Source: Nipponacmea schrenckii (lineage: Eukaryota; Mollusca; Gastropoda; Lottiidae). Taken from it: a stretch of 64,000 nucleotides of DNA. Positions 37,226 to 48,369 of this stretch are shown piece after piece. The notes below the pieces were generated by a model. That model was not told the DNA's origin. It did no database searches and saw only the letters and a list, made by a program, of their open reading frames with translations. The stretch's first letter is position 1. Every line of letters begins with the position of its first letter. The stretch lies in contig JAUJPP010000007.1 of the NCBI GenBank assembly GCA_030562195.1, forward strand, positions 28,021,769 to 28,085,768, read 5' to 3'. The translations under genes were made by a program, and so were the position numbers.

Positions 37226-37270
37226 CTTATATACCAGCCTAATAGTTGTGGGTTTGTAAATACGTCATCA
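37226..37270 (-). promoter_or_regulatory. TATA promoter with CRE-like site for the first EGF-like gene
   Basis: Minus strand: TATATAAG at 37233-37226 in the context GGTATATAAGAGGC, placing a start site near 37200 and a 5' UTR of about 115 bases before the ATG. About 30 bases further upstream is TGATGACGTA (37270-37261), a CRE/ATF-like site, preceded by GGGCGGGAAA. This is a strong match to a focused, inducible promoter. Binding is inferred. Confidence 0.65.
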
Positions 37271-38948
37271 AAAGATATTTTTCCCGCCCAAATGAAAATT
37301 AATATTCCACACCTTTTTATCAAAGCAAAGATTTGATTCGATATTGCTGTTAGGAACATGTCTATCATAATCAATGATATTGTTTTTAGTTTGCCATCTT
37401 TCGAAGCTGATGTTTCATATTCCAGGGCCGCTAAGGGAAAATTTAGCCAACCATAATGATGCACCACAAAGCCCTACCATCTGAGTGTTATTTTCAAAAT
37501 AAAGAATTTACTTAACTGGTCTAATATAGTTGCAATGTTTAAATATATATTTCTGCTCGACGAATTACTTAGTAACTTTCATAATATTACCTTTTCAGTA
37601 AAAAACGCACAGTTATCGTTTTTTTTTTAATTAGCTGAGAACACTAAAACGTAAATTTGACTGTAATTATTTTTTGTATTGTTATATAAATAATTAGAGG
37701 CAATTTGCATCTTTTTTTACTTGAACGAATGAATAATAATTCCCTAACCTTGGCACATGTAATCCGTGTTTTTGTTTTACCTATGGTGGATATATTTACT
37801 TCTTCATTTTTCGAAGGCTATGTATTCTCGAGACGATCTTAGCCCAAGGATATCATAGAAACAGTTAACATCCAAGGTCATCATAAAGCTAAGATCATTT
37901 CGAGAATATTATACCAGGATTCTCAACGTTGGAGGGTGGAACTTATTTTATAAATGTATATGGTCGGTCTGTCTGCATAGTATATACTTTTTGTAAGTAA
38001 ATTCTGTTCAACAAATTACTAACATAAATTATTTCACCCACCCTTTGCATTGTTATCATCCTGGATCATAATGCTAATTTTAACTGATTACTCAATGAAC
38101 AATCCGTATTCCTTGTTGAACTTCCTTCAAGACTTAAAATAGATATGGTTTGTTTACTATTTGATCAAAGACAATAGTAAAACATTCCGTATTTGGACAA
38201 TTGGTGATGTCATAAGTAGCATTTCCCACGCCTAGCCAATTGATTTATTCAGAATGAATGGAATATGTTGATTTTATGACTGGATTGAATGATTGACGTA
38301 TTCTAGGATAGGAAAAGAAATCTATTGTGTCACGGAAAAGAGTGGAAGTACATCGGAAATAAAGATTAAACAAATGTTTAAATAGAAGGATAGTTTATAA
38401 TTAATATATAATTAGTACACTCCAGGCGTAGAATATGCACGTCAATAAAGGATTGTTTCATTTCCTAGCAGGTGCCTAACATACCTGGTGACTGCGGCGT
38501 CCGAGACAACGACCACTACATTTGATAACGAAAGAACCTATCTAATAGGTCTTTAAACGTATAGAAATATGTCGTGAAAATTAACTGGGTTCAAGAATAA
38601 TGCTAAATTATTTAATAAGTTCAATGTGCATAACTTTAAAAGTAAGTTCACAGATCTATTCGATTTTTGGAATATTTATTATTGCAGATGTTTTGGTGTT
38701 GTTTGCTTTGGAAACATCTAATTTAAATAAAATCACGTTTCGGATTACTGTATATTACTGACGCAGAGGCAATCATTCATTCAGTTTCAGTTACAGAGTA
38801 TTTAATATTCATCCCCGGGTTTCTGAAAATGCAAGTCGATCAGTCTAAATTTTACTTAATTTAACATGATAACTTTATTTTATACATAACACAATTCATG
38901 CGGTTCATATAATTAATATAGAATTTGTACATATTTTTCTCAATTTCG
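37271..38948. other. Intergenic DNA with one fold-back
   Basis: AT-rich unique sequence, apart from the fold-back at 37824-37907. No gene recognised. Confidence 0.5.
37824..37907. repeat. Fold-back: 20-bp inverted repeat, 44-bp loop
   Basis: ATTCTCGAGACGATCTTAGC at 37824-37843 pairs with GCTAAGATCATTTCGAGAAT at 37888-37907, with about 3 mismatches. The loop contains a short direct repeat of CCAAGG followed by TCATCATA-like words. It could be a small mobile element end-to-end hairpin or a structured RNA, and I see nothing that favours either. Confidence 0.75.
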
Positions 38949-39308
38949 GGTGATCCGCGGTGGCTCAATGAGTTAAATGCTTGCCAACTAACCTGAGGAT
39001 CTACGGTTCAATTCCGGCAAAAGTCGAGATGGACATCCGAATTTTCAGACAGATTTCCCCTTGTCCGTGATGCAGGTCGGAGGGGTTGACATGGGAAAAG
39101 AGCCTTGTCGTTCAAATGGGATAATAAATCGAGGCCCGTTGTGCTACATTCTATGTACGTTATTGATCCTTCGACAGTAAGAAATCGTTAAAAGAGTCGG
39201 CTTATGCCGCTGTACTCGCAAAATATACCTCATTGTACACTGCATGGTGTTGCCCATCTTCATTAGCCCATGGCAGTAGAGTAGGAAGTAAAACTCCATT
39301 TCATTTCT
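38949..39308 (+). mobile_element. tRNA-derived SINE, near full-length older copy
   Basis: Begins with the tRNA-like head: box A TGGCTCAATGA at 38961 and box B GGTTCAATTCC at 39005-39015 (one change from the Pol III consensus). It continues with the family body (GATGCAGGTCGGAGGG, GATCCTTCGACAGT, ATTGTACACTGCATGG) and ends AAAACTCCATTTCATTTC. It has about 15-20% difference from the intact copy by eye and no clear target-site duplication, so it is older. It abuts the 3' end of LINE C. Confidence 0.88.
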
Positions 39309-39388
39309 AAATCTGGAGATTGTGGGAGAAAACAGAGTTAATATCAACAAAATGAAAATTTATTTTCAAATAACTCACTGACTGACTG

Positions 39389-40853
39389 GTAGGTATGGTG
39401 TCTGCTTCGGTAATCAAAACCATATCGCAGACGTTGAGTAACGAGTGACCTGCTCCTATGGCTTCTTCTATATCTTAACTCTTCGTTCTTCTTCTGTATC
39501 TTGATTCTTCGTTCTTCTTCTGTAACTGTTTTTCTTTCTTCTTGTAGAGAGCGATGTGCTCTTATGACTTCATCTGTCCTTCTTCTGTAAAGAGCGATGT
39601 GCTCTTTAAACTTCTTCTGTCCTTCTGTGATTCTTTTTGACGTTTTACCGAAGACTGAGTCCACGTTCGACGTCATACCTACAGATGAGCAGGACGCTCT
39701 TCTGATGTGCTACCTAGGTGATCATTCCTATTTCTTTTAAGAAATAATAAACTGCTTCACAAATTGCCGACATACCCTCTCCCGTATGTGACAGAATGTT
39801 TTTCAGATTATAGTCCAGCTTACGTTTATTCAATAAATCGACCAGCGTTTGCTTCTCTTCCCTTAATTGCTCACAATGGATTAACAGATGTTCTGCTGTA
39901 CCAGCTTCACCGCAGGGACATAGCTTTAGTTCGTATTTGTGATTTCTTACCTCACCCATCATTCTCAGACGAGCGACCGATCGACAGATCTGTCGATTGG
40001 GATGGTGCAAAATTACTTTACTGCTAATGCTATCGTTTAGTCTGAAGCGAAACGTATAAACATCCACGAGAGTTACCTCCCATGCAGATTTGATGCTTTT
40101 ACCGATTATGCTCCGGACTTCTGATAAGCTGTAGTCTATCGGCTCAATTTCCGTTAGACTTAGTCCTTGTTTTGCGAGTTTATCTGCAATCTCATTTCCT
40201 TGTATGTCAACATGAGACGGGATCCATGCCAGCTCGATTGATTTGCCTCGACTATGTGTTAATGAGCACGCTTGCCTGATTTCGTCCACTAGCCCCGATT
40301 GGGAACTCGAAGAGTTGTTGACAATCGACATCAGACTGCTAAGCGAGTCGCTTTATACTATATAATTTGGATTTTGGTGGCCTGCGGAATATTGCACCGC
40401 ATAGAGGAATGCAAGCATCTCTGAAGTATACACCGAACAGTTATTGGGTAGTCGCTTGATTATTCTTGTGCTGCTCGAAGGGATATAAATCCCCAACCCA
40501 GTCGTACTATTTTCCAGGTTATGTGAACCATCAGTTTAGATACGGGTGCTTTCCGACCACGTAGTGTCCATATGAGTTAAAGCGATCATCCGAGCGATGC
40601 AGGGATCGTCCCGTTTCTTATCCAATCTCGTAGCGAGAGAGGTGTCGACAAGAGGAGGCTTGATCGTCCAAGGAGCAATCTGGGAGAGAGCAAACTCTCT
40701 GATGGGCAACCTATCTAGTCCATATTTTCGAGCGGATTCCCGAACTGCCTGGCCAAAGCTTATATTCTTTTTGGCTTGTCTGAACCTCGTGATCTCGAGG
40801 TAGGTGAGAGATGATTCTCCAAGGTGCTTGATTTCTGACCAGTGAGGTAGTTA
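39389..40853 (-). mobile_element. LINE C, RNase H-containing non-LTR retrotransposon, 5'-truncated
   Basis: Minus strand: starts at about 40853 beyond the reverse transcriptase core, runs through an RNase H domain and a C-terminal zinc-finger-like motif to a stop at 39714, and then a ~325-base purine-rich 3' UTR with repeated AGAAGAA words. RNase H after the reverse transcriptase is characteristic of the I-like group. The 3' UTR ends in CATACCTAC on the minus strand, and a matching GTAGGTATG lies just after the stop. Two further pieces of the same 3' UTR lie at 41609-41840 and 45107-45250. Confidence 0.85.
39714..40853 (-). pseudogene. RNase H and C-terminal region of LINE C ORF2
   Basis: One frame of about 380 codons with two internal stops. 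From the N-terminal side: a reverse transcriptase-RNase H linker (GQAVRESARKYGLDRLP); a stop just before TDGS; then RNase H with all four acidic positions visible, TDGS, SEMLAF, a second stop, SDSLSSL, and IPSHVDIQGNEIADKLAK. A C-terminal CPC-x8-H-x4-C-like motif (CPCGEAGTAEHLLIHC) follows, the zinc-knuckle usual at this place. RNase H removes the RNA template during reverse transcription. The stops show a dead but not ancient copy. The 110-codon frame downstream (39344-39676) is 3' UTR, not protein. Confidence 0.88.
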
Positions 40854-40860
40854 AGGTGTT

Positions 40861-40980
40861 AGACGAGGTCTCGACAAAACAGGGGTAGTGCCTGACAAAA
40901 CCTCCATAAAACTAAGGCAGTGACAGGCGAAGACTTCACAAAACTCAGGCAGTGTCAAACGTAGCCTGGCAAATTATTTT
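40861..40980. repeat. Imperfect repeats of GACAAAAC / AGGCAGTG
   Basis: Immediately upstream of the LINE C break, words such as GACAAAAC, CACAAAACT and AGGCAGTG recur at about 30-60 base spacing. It is slightly GC-richer than its surroundings. Nature unknown. Confidence 0.4.
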
Positions 40981-41608
40981 ACTTCTTCAGGAAACAGAAT
41001 GCTCCAGATGTCACTGATTTGTGTTTCCTTGTGTTTTCTTTGAGAAAATGGCCCCTAACTGTTAATATCTTTGCAATCGATTCCTGTATTGCTGTTTTAT
41101 AACAGTTATTTCAGTCTTGTATCGAGTAGACTTTTTTGTTGAAGTGTCAACGAGATAATAATGTTAAAATTGTTGGATAATAGGCTGGCAATCTTACCGA
41201 TAGTTTTAAATCATTATCACATAAGGTAAATAAGTTAAACTCAAAGTCAAATATTACAGAGAAATATGAAATTCTTGTAAAAGTCTGGTAAGTTAAATTA
41301 AAAAAAATAAATCAAAATTAACATCAATTCGAAAAATTAATTATACCAGAAATCATAAGAAAAAATAATTATTGGTTTTACCACTGGCAAAAAAAGATTT
41401 CAAGATCGATTTTGATGAACGAAATAAATTCACACATTCATAACCATACGATTTCTAGATGCTTTTCAAACCGAATTAAATTTATTTTTAATTTATTTTT
41501 TTTATTTTTTTTTTTAGTATCGTTCATTGATTATATAATACAAATGTATTTCCATTTTCTAAATCACGAACAATATTACTAGTTCAAGAACATAATTATT
41601 TTTCCTTC
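40981..41608. other. AT-rich gap
   Basis: Very A/T-rich unique sequence with several T and A runs (e.g. 41496-41515). No gene seen. Confidence 0.5.
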
Positions 41609-41840
41609 TGTAGATATGGTGTCAGCTTCGGCGTTAAAAAAGAAAAAAAAAAGGAAAACATATCGCAGACGTTAAGTAAGGGGTAATTCGCTCCTTTTCC
41701 TTCTCCTGTCTTCTTCCTTGTCTAGATTATTCATTCTTCTTCTGTTTGGCTCTTTTTCTGTGGCGTTTTCTGCTGGTTTCATATATTTCTACTTCGACGT
41801 CATACCTACAAAGGATCAGTACATCAGAAGTATTGTTTAA
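41609..41840 (-). mobile_element. LINE C 3' UTR, solo copy 2
   Basis: Same order of blocks as 39389-39714: GTAGATATGGTGTCAGCTTC, CATATCGCAGACGTTAAGTA, TTCTTCT-rich middle, then CTTCGACGTCATACCTACA and GATCAGTACATCAGAAG. No coding part is attached. The GTAGATATG/CATACCTAC inverted ends are kept. Confidence 0.75.
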
Positions 41841-44800
41841 GGGTTGTAGTCGATAACCATGGGTCTTCTTTCTACAGGCATTTGCAAATATAATTATTGA
41901 GATACGAGACTATAGACACTAATTGTTTAATATTTGTTAATGTCTTCACCTATGGAGAAACAAAATAAGAGGAATTTTACCCAACTGTTTCTGGTATGGC
42001 ATCGTTATTTGTATTTGAACACATCGTATAGCCGTTTCATCAAACCCAATAGATTTTACCTCGGCATCGAACAGTTGCCATTTGAATATATTATAACCAA
42101 AGAAGCGTTGGCGGTGTTCCAACATTAATTTTTACATTAAGATAAAACAAATTCAAATTTTGCATTGAATGAGTAAAATATTTTATTGTCCATTTATAAT
42201 CCAATTAAAGTACCTAAGCAGGTGTCCAGTCTAGGCGAATGTTAATTGTGACTCTATTTCTTGAATGTATAAAACTGAACATTAACGACCACAAATAGTC
42301 ATATAAATTTAATTCTCAATTTGTAATTGCACTAGCACGGGCAGATAATTAGGATCAACATGGCTTTGCGAGTAGTTTATTATTTCTCATTCGTCTTGAA
42401 AACTCACGTACAATAATTCTCAGAAATTTTGGAACGCGGACACTTTTTCAGTTTTAAACTCTTCACTCCACAACCAGACAGAATGTTTCTTAAAGAGTCT
42501 TTTAGAAATTATCTCATTAGAATTAGAGACGCTTACCGTCAAATAATATTATATATGTAATGTCGGATGTTGGAACAGAGTTATGTTCTGAAATGTATAA
42601 ACATTACCACCAACCAGAATGTAAACTGTTTGAATCCAATCAAAATGATTCACCCTTTGCTCTTAAACACATATACTTTATCATTTTTATCATTGAAACG
42701 TCTGAAAATAACCTCTTAGATATGATATATGTCTATTTTTAGTCGCAACATGGAGAGAAGCAGGAACTTTAAATAATGACAGCTCAACTCAATGAAGAGT
42801 TTAAATTCTACAAAAATGTTAGACTCTTAAAGTATAACACTATAATATTTTTGTTTTCGTCCAGGTAGCCTGTTTCTTATTGATTTACGGTATCCGTAAT
42901 ATCTATACTTTGAATTAATAACCATGCACCATTTCATACATCTTGCCTCGTCTATGTGTACTTAATATGAAATGCGTCAAAGCCAACTACAAAGCTGTAG
43001 CATGTAAATAATAATATTACGAATACAACGAAGACAGACACTTTCAACAAATTTGTTTTCTTTTAAATTCGAATTCTGCCCAGAGATGTATGGAGTAGAC
43101 TGATAAATTTAATCGATCATGTTCTGGAATTCTGGTGCTTTTTTTCTTAGATAATTTCTGTAACATGCAGCTGTATTTCATCATATTCTAAAAAACATTA
43201 TTATTTAAGGTTACAACTTAATTTTAAAACTATGATTTCGACGTTATCGTCTCCATCACATTCATATAAAGGCGTTTATCATTATTTGTAATGTAATGAA
43301 CCTCTCTTGTCTAGTATTTGCAAAATTTGAAACTTAACCCTTTGGGACACTATCTTTCAAATATTCTTTTATGTTTTCGCATATTTTCTACTTTTGGCAA
43401 GTCAAGCGATTGAGTCTAAAATGATAAATAATTAACGTCTGTTGTTGTTTTGTTCTATTGTGGGTGTGAATAAATGGTTACAATGCCTTTAGATGAGTGA
43501 TTACCTTGCAATATAAATTAATAAAGGCAGACTATAGGGAATTCAATGAATTGACATTGATTACTGATTACACTGAGTTAATCTTATTGAATTTATTTTG
43601 TCCTTTTTTCAATCACCTGATTCAAAATGTTTAAAGAACTGTTAGCATTTGTTGTATGAACTTGCATTTTTTAAGGTAAAATTATATCACAGGAAATTTC
43701 ATCTAAAATCGAGAAATCAAAATGTCATTTACTGTTACTGGTACAAAGTAGAATGTCAAATGAAAACCACAATCAACCAAATAAACAATTAAATGCAATT
43801 TATATAAAAAAAAATTAACTTGTCACAAATAAATGATAGTGATCTCAGGTTGACTAGTGATTTAGATCATCTCATAGCAGAAGAAAATCTCGTTTTGAGA
43901 AATGTATGCGAACATCTGAAAGCTTTCCAGCAGTCTTTTAACAGATGGACGTGAATTCAAAAATTAGAAAAAAATTATAAAGGATAACATGTTTTATACT
44001 AATGATAAAACTTATTCTTGGGGTTATTATTGATTTTTTGCAATGATTTAAATTCATGTGCATGATTCTGTTTTCTATTTTCAGTTGTCCCGACTTTATA
44101 CAAAAGTATATCAGAATTGAAGAGAGAAACGCATTGAAATACCTGTAGTTAATCAGACAACCGCTCCTTGTTGGGCGTGGGGAAAAGGCAAAGCCCAAAG
44201 CACGCGAGATTGTGTGATGTTTTTTATTTTCTTTCTGAACGACGAGATGCGTTTTATGTATCACCATGCTTCGACATACATCACCAAGTTTTAAAAAATT
44301 CGAATGATAAAATATATCGCCTTATTTTAAAGATATTAAAGTTGTTACTTCCTGCTAAAAAAGTTGAAATTTTCGTTCTCGTCCTAATAGCTGGAAAACT
44401 GGTTCTTATGGTGACCTGTCCAAATCGTATATTTGAGATAACAATTGTGATCTGAACAAAGAAGAATCTCAATGAACACCTGGTGCTTCTTTCATTTGAA
44501 TGAACTAGGTTTTTGTGAATTGAACAGCTTAGGCATCATGGTTATTATAGCATTCACTATAACAATCTATTAATATTCGGTTTTATTACTAAAGTGATGC
44601 CTTTTTGAGTTGTGATATCTTTAACAATTATATGATTCAGTTTTTCTCTTTCTCAAGGCCGTACTGATATATTTATCAGCAATTCGACATATTTATTGTC
44701 TTATCAGATGTATAGGAATGTTTACTTTCTCAACATTCAAACTATTTATTTCTACCCAGTAGACATTAAATTTGCTCTTTTATATATCGTATGCAACATC

Positions 44801-45106
44801 ACGAGATTAAACGGTGGTTTCCTTGGACATGTGCCTCACTTACTGTTCTCATACACAACCACTATATTGAATATTTTTACCCAATTGTCCTTACATTGTC
44901 ATGTTATTTCCTTTCTCCGCTTGAGTCTGTTTTTATCACTCAAAATAACGTATAATAATCAATACAACAATTACAGCATGATTTAATACTTCTCTAATAT
45001 TTTCCAATAGTTTGTGAATACTGGAATTCAGACTTCCATCAAATGAATATAGCGGTTATGACTGATACAAATATGATAACTATGATGCATGACAGTCCTT
45101 ATTCCT
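41841..45106. other. AT-rich intergenic DNA, no gene seen
   Basis: Only short chance open frames; none has a recognisable feature. No repeats noticed. Confidence 0.5.
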
Positions 45107-45250
45107 CTTCTTCTAGGTATGGATGGTGCTCGCTGCCTTTAAAAAAAAGAAATTATCCATATCGCTTACGTTGAGTAAGGAGAATCTTCTCCAATGGTTT
45201 TGATGATGTGTTCTTCTTCTGTAATAAATTTCGGTAATACTTCTTCAGTA
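45107..45250 (-). mobile_element. LINE C 3' UTR, solo copy 3 (partial)
   Basis: Carries CTAGGTATGGATGGTGCTC, CATATCGCTTACGTTGAGTA then AGGAG, and the TTCTTCTTCTGTAA part, but not the distal CATACCTAC end. It is more diverged than copy 2. Confidence 0.65.
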
Positions 45251-45425
45251 TAATTCTTCATCAAATTACCTTTAGTTGCATGAAAATCCCGTTAGTGAAT
45301 AACTAAATGACTTTTACCCAGAAGTTTTCCTTAAAAATATTCAGTAATACAGTATTGTATACACTAATTTGGAATAATTTAATCTGTGAGGAATTCGAAC
45401 TTTGTTTTTTAATGACAATGATTTA

Positions 45426-46046
45426 ATCAATGGTAATTCATGTTATGTGAACCCCAGTCAAAGGTATTTCTTGTTATGTGAACTCCAGTCAATGGTACTT
45501 CTTGTTATGTGAACTCCAGTCAATGGTATTTGCTGTTATGTCAACACCCACCATTCAATGGTATTTCTTGTTATGTGAACACCAGTCAATGGTATTTCTT
45601 GTTATGTGAACACCAGTCAATGGTATTTATATTTATGTGAACACCAGTCAATGGTATTTCTTGTCATGTGAACACCAGTCAATGGTATTTCTTGTCATGT
45701 GAACACTAGTCAATGGTATGTCTTGTTATGTGAACACCAGTCCATGGTATTTCTTGTCATGTGAACTCCAGTCAATGTTATTTCTTGTCATGTGAACACC
45801 AGTCAATGGTATTTCTTGTCATGTGAACACCAGTCAACGGTATTTCTTGTCATGCGAACACCAGTCAATGGTATTTCATGTTATGTGAACTCAATGGTAT
45901 TTCATGTTATTTGAACACCAGTCAATGGTATTTCTTGTTATAAGAACACAAGTCAATGGTATTTCTTTTTATAAGAACACACGTCAATGGTATTTCATGT
46001 TATTTGAACACCAGTCAATGGTATTTCATGTTATGTGAATGCTAGT
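45426..46046. repeat. 31-bp minisatellite, about 20 copies
   Basis: Units follow the consensus CAGTCAATGGTATTTCTTGT then TATGTGAACAC (31 bases). Variants recur in neighbouring units (GTCATGTGAACACC, TTTTTATAAGAACAC, CATGTTATTTGAACACC), which shows stepwise expansion. There are a few shortened and lengthened units. No open frame of note. Confidence 0.95.
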
Positions 46047-47915
46047 TAAAATATTGATTTATAAGTATAAGTTTTAGTAAACAATATCCACCTGAATATA
46101 TCAAGATGATTTACTTTAATTATTCACAATTCAATTTGTCTCTTTAGTGTACTTTAGAGACTTCAATAGAATTTGGTTATGTAATTTTGGTAAGAATATA
46201 ACATGCATTTAAGAAGCTGATTTTGCAACATAAAGTAAGCAGTAGAAAATTTTACAGTCGATAGGTTGTCCGGCTACTTATATGTGATTTGTTTCTGTGT
46301 CTAAAAGAATAACCACGAGATTGTCAAGTATTTTATTCTCTTAAGGCCTTCATCAACTCTATTCATACCGATTTTGACAGCATTGAGTATTGTAGACTTC
46401 GTTTGTATGTAAAACAAAATCCTCCGATATTCAGTAATCCTTATAAAAATAAGGTTTCTTTAAATATATAATACATCAACAGGCCATCAATTCTATGATT
46501 ACAAGTATGTAGAAGCACCTGTTAGCGGGGGCGATGATAATCTTGTGAAGTATGAGTTAACAGTAGTTGAGAGAAATAAATCAACTCTAATTCCTTAACC
46601 GAAATCAAATACCACATTATTAAAGTATACCTTTTACAATGAAATTTGGAATACTTTACGGTTTCATTTGTAAATGCTAAAAAGTTAAATTAAATGTAAT
46701 CAGGGTTATCTATTTTTAAACGGCTTGAAGAATTTACTCAGGTTTGCACTTTACCGGTTTTCCGGGATAATTCTACCAAAGAATGACATTCAAGACACGT
46801 TTTTATCAATATATATATATAATATAAATGAAAAATAGAGGATAGGTAGCATATTGAGCCTTCCTCCAATAATTTGTAATCCAATATCAAAACATGTTGG
46901 CAGGATTTGGTCGGTTTTTCAAAATTGGTAATAGTAGCAAATCCTTCTTTACCAGCTCCTTTGAGTCCTTCAAGATTATTGTTCTCTACAATCATGTCCA
47001 TTTAAATCTGCCCAAATAAATTCGATAGCATTTACATACATATATAGCATGATATTGTGGCAAAAGAAGAACTGTGTGCCAATTGGTGTATACGTAAAAT
47101 ATAAGTGTTTTTTTTTTTACAAATTCGTTATTATATTCAGTTGAAGAATTAGTCAAACCCTCTCTCCGACATCCATTCTGGTAAAAGGCATACTGCGATA
47201 TAGAATGAACTTAAAATTTAATTGTTTAAACTTGGCTAGTAAGAGCATATATTCATTAGTAGATAAATTTGCCGCCATGAATAACGTAAAAAAGGATCCG
47301 ATAAATCCAAAAAAATTAGTAACTACACATAATTACTTATTTTTTCAATTATTTGTTTTGTGTTTTCCATAATTTACAGGGATTCACTGTTGAATATATA
47401 CTTAAATTTTAGTTCCATTGTAAGACGTTTATATTCACATTTTACTCTTTTATGTATCAATATATTTTCCCGACTATCTTAGGTCAAGGTCAAAGCAAAA
47501 TGCCATAGACTCTGTAACTAGTTGCATAAGAACTTAAATAAAATTTCGCAGTATGTTCATTATATTATATTGTATAAAACAAAGATATTTTTGCTCATCC
47601 TGAAACTTATATAAATATGTCGCTGTATTTTTGTTATATTTTGAAAACAAAGATATTTCTGCTCATCCCGATCGTTTAAAAAAAAACTGATCACGAGCAG
47701 TAAAATTATTTGCAGAAATAAAATGGTGATAACGGTAGCTTGCACGACAAGGTAACTTACTGACATTTGTCTGAAATGATTTTAGGGTCTATAGTGACTA
47801 AACTACGAATTTTTTCAATTCACGAAAATGCATTTGATGTTTGAATTTATTTATGCTGGCAATATATCTATATCCCATGTAGGCGTATAAAACTTTGGCA
47901 GTGTGAAGTTAGTTT
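46047..47915. other. AT-rich intergenic DNA
   Basis: No gene seen; contains a two-copy 68-bp duplication at 47577-47670. Confidence 0.5.
47577..47670. repeat. Two-copy duplication, 68-bp period
   Basis: AAACAAAGATATTTTTGCTC then ATCC at 47577 recurs as AAACAAAGATATTTCTGCTC then ATCC 68 bases later. Local tandem duplication, function unknown. Confidence 0.7.
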
Positions 47916-47945
47916 GTTATTCGTTATTCGTGAATAACGAATAAC
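47916..47945. repeat. Perfect 30-bp palindrome of GTTATTC words
   Basis: GTTATTCGTTATTC, two-base loop GT, GAATAACGAATAAC. The arms are built from the same GAATAACGA word that makes up the array starting about 420 bases downstream, so the two are probably related. Confidence 0.9.
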
Positions 47946-48170
47946 GAACAATCTTCACATCTTATTCGTTTATGACGAAAGGTGTAGTCCCTTTAATCTA
48001 GCTACAATTTATTTGATATATTGTATTATTGTTTCCACTGTAAAAGGGGGTGAGATTATAAATCTAGTGCTGACTGTGCATGAATGTGAACTAGACAGCT
48101 TGCATCGAGCTACGCCAACCAATAGCCTGCATGTTGGGCATCCAGGGTTCAGGTCGTGGTATAAGAGTGC

Positions 48171-48276
48171 CTGCCAAGCCTGGCCGGGAGTCAGAACAGA
48201 GGAGGATTCGCCGCCAGAGCCTGTCGAGCCTGGCCGGGAGTCAGAACAGAGGAGGATTCGCCGCCACCATTCCCCG
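48171..48276. repeat. GC-rich 50-bp tandem duplication
   Basis: Two copies, starting 48171 and 48221, of a 50-base unit containing AGCCTGGCCGGGAGTCAGAA then CAGAGGAGGATTCGCCGCCA. Strikingly GC-rich for this window. It is followed by a CTCTCTCTC tract. The sequence just before it (GGGCATCCAGGGTTCAGGTC) faintly resembles a tRNA-like box B, so it may belong to a retroelement between the palindrome and the array. Confidence 0.75.
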
Positions 48277-48369
48277 ATATCTCTCTCTCACTCCCTTTTA
48301 GAAGATCTATACCTAATAAAACAAAATAAAACACAACGTGAAGTCATTTAAACATCTAGAAGTATTACA

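Noticed and set aside
39344..39676. 110-codon minus-strand frame rich in Arg, Glu and Lys
   Set aside because: It lies in the LINE C 3' UTR. The composition comes from the AGAAGAA repeats, and the solo UTR copies do not keep the frame.
45426..46046. CRISPR-like regular repeats
   Set aside because: The 31-bp units are directly contiguous without unique spacers, and the window is animal DNA.
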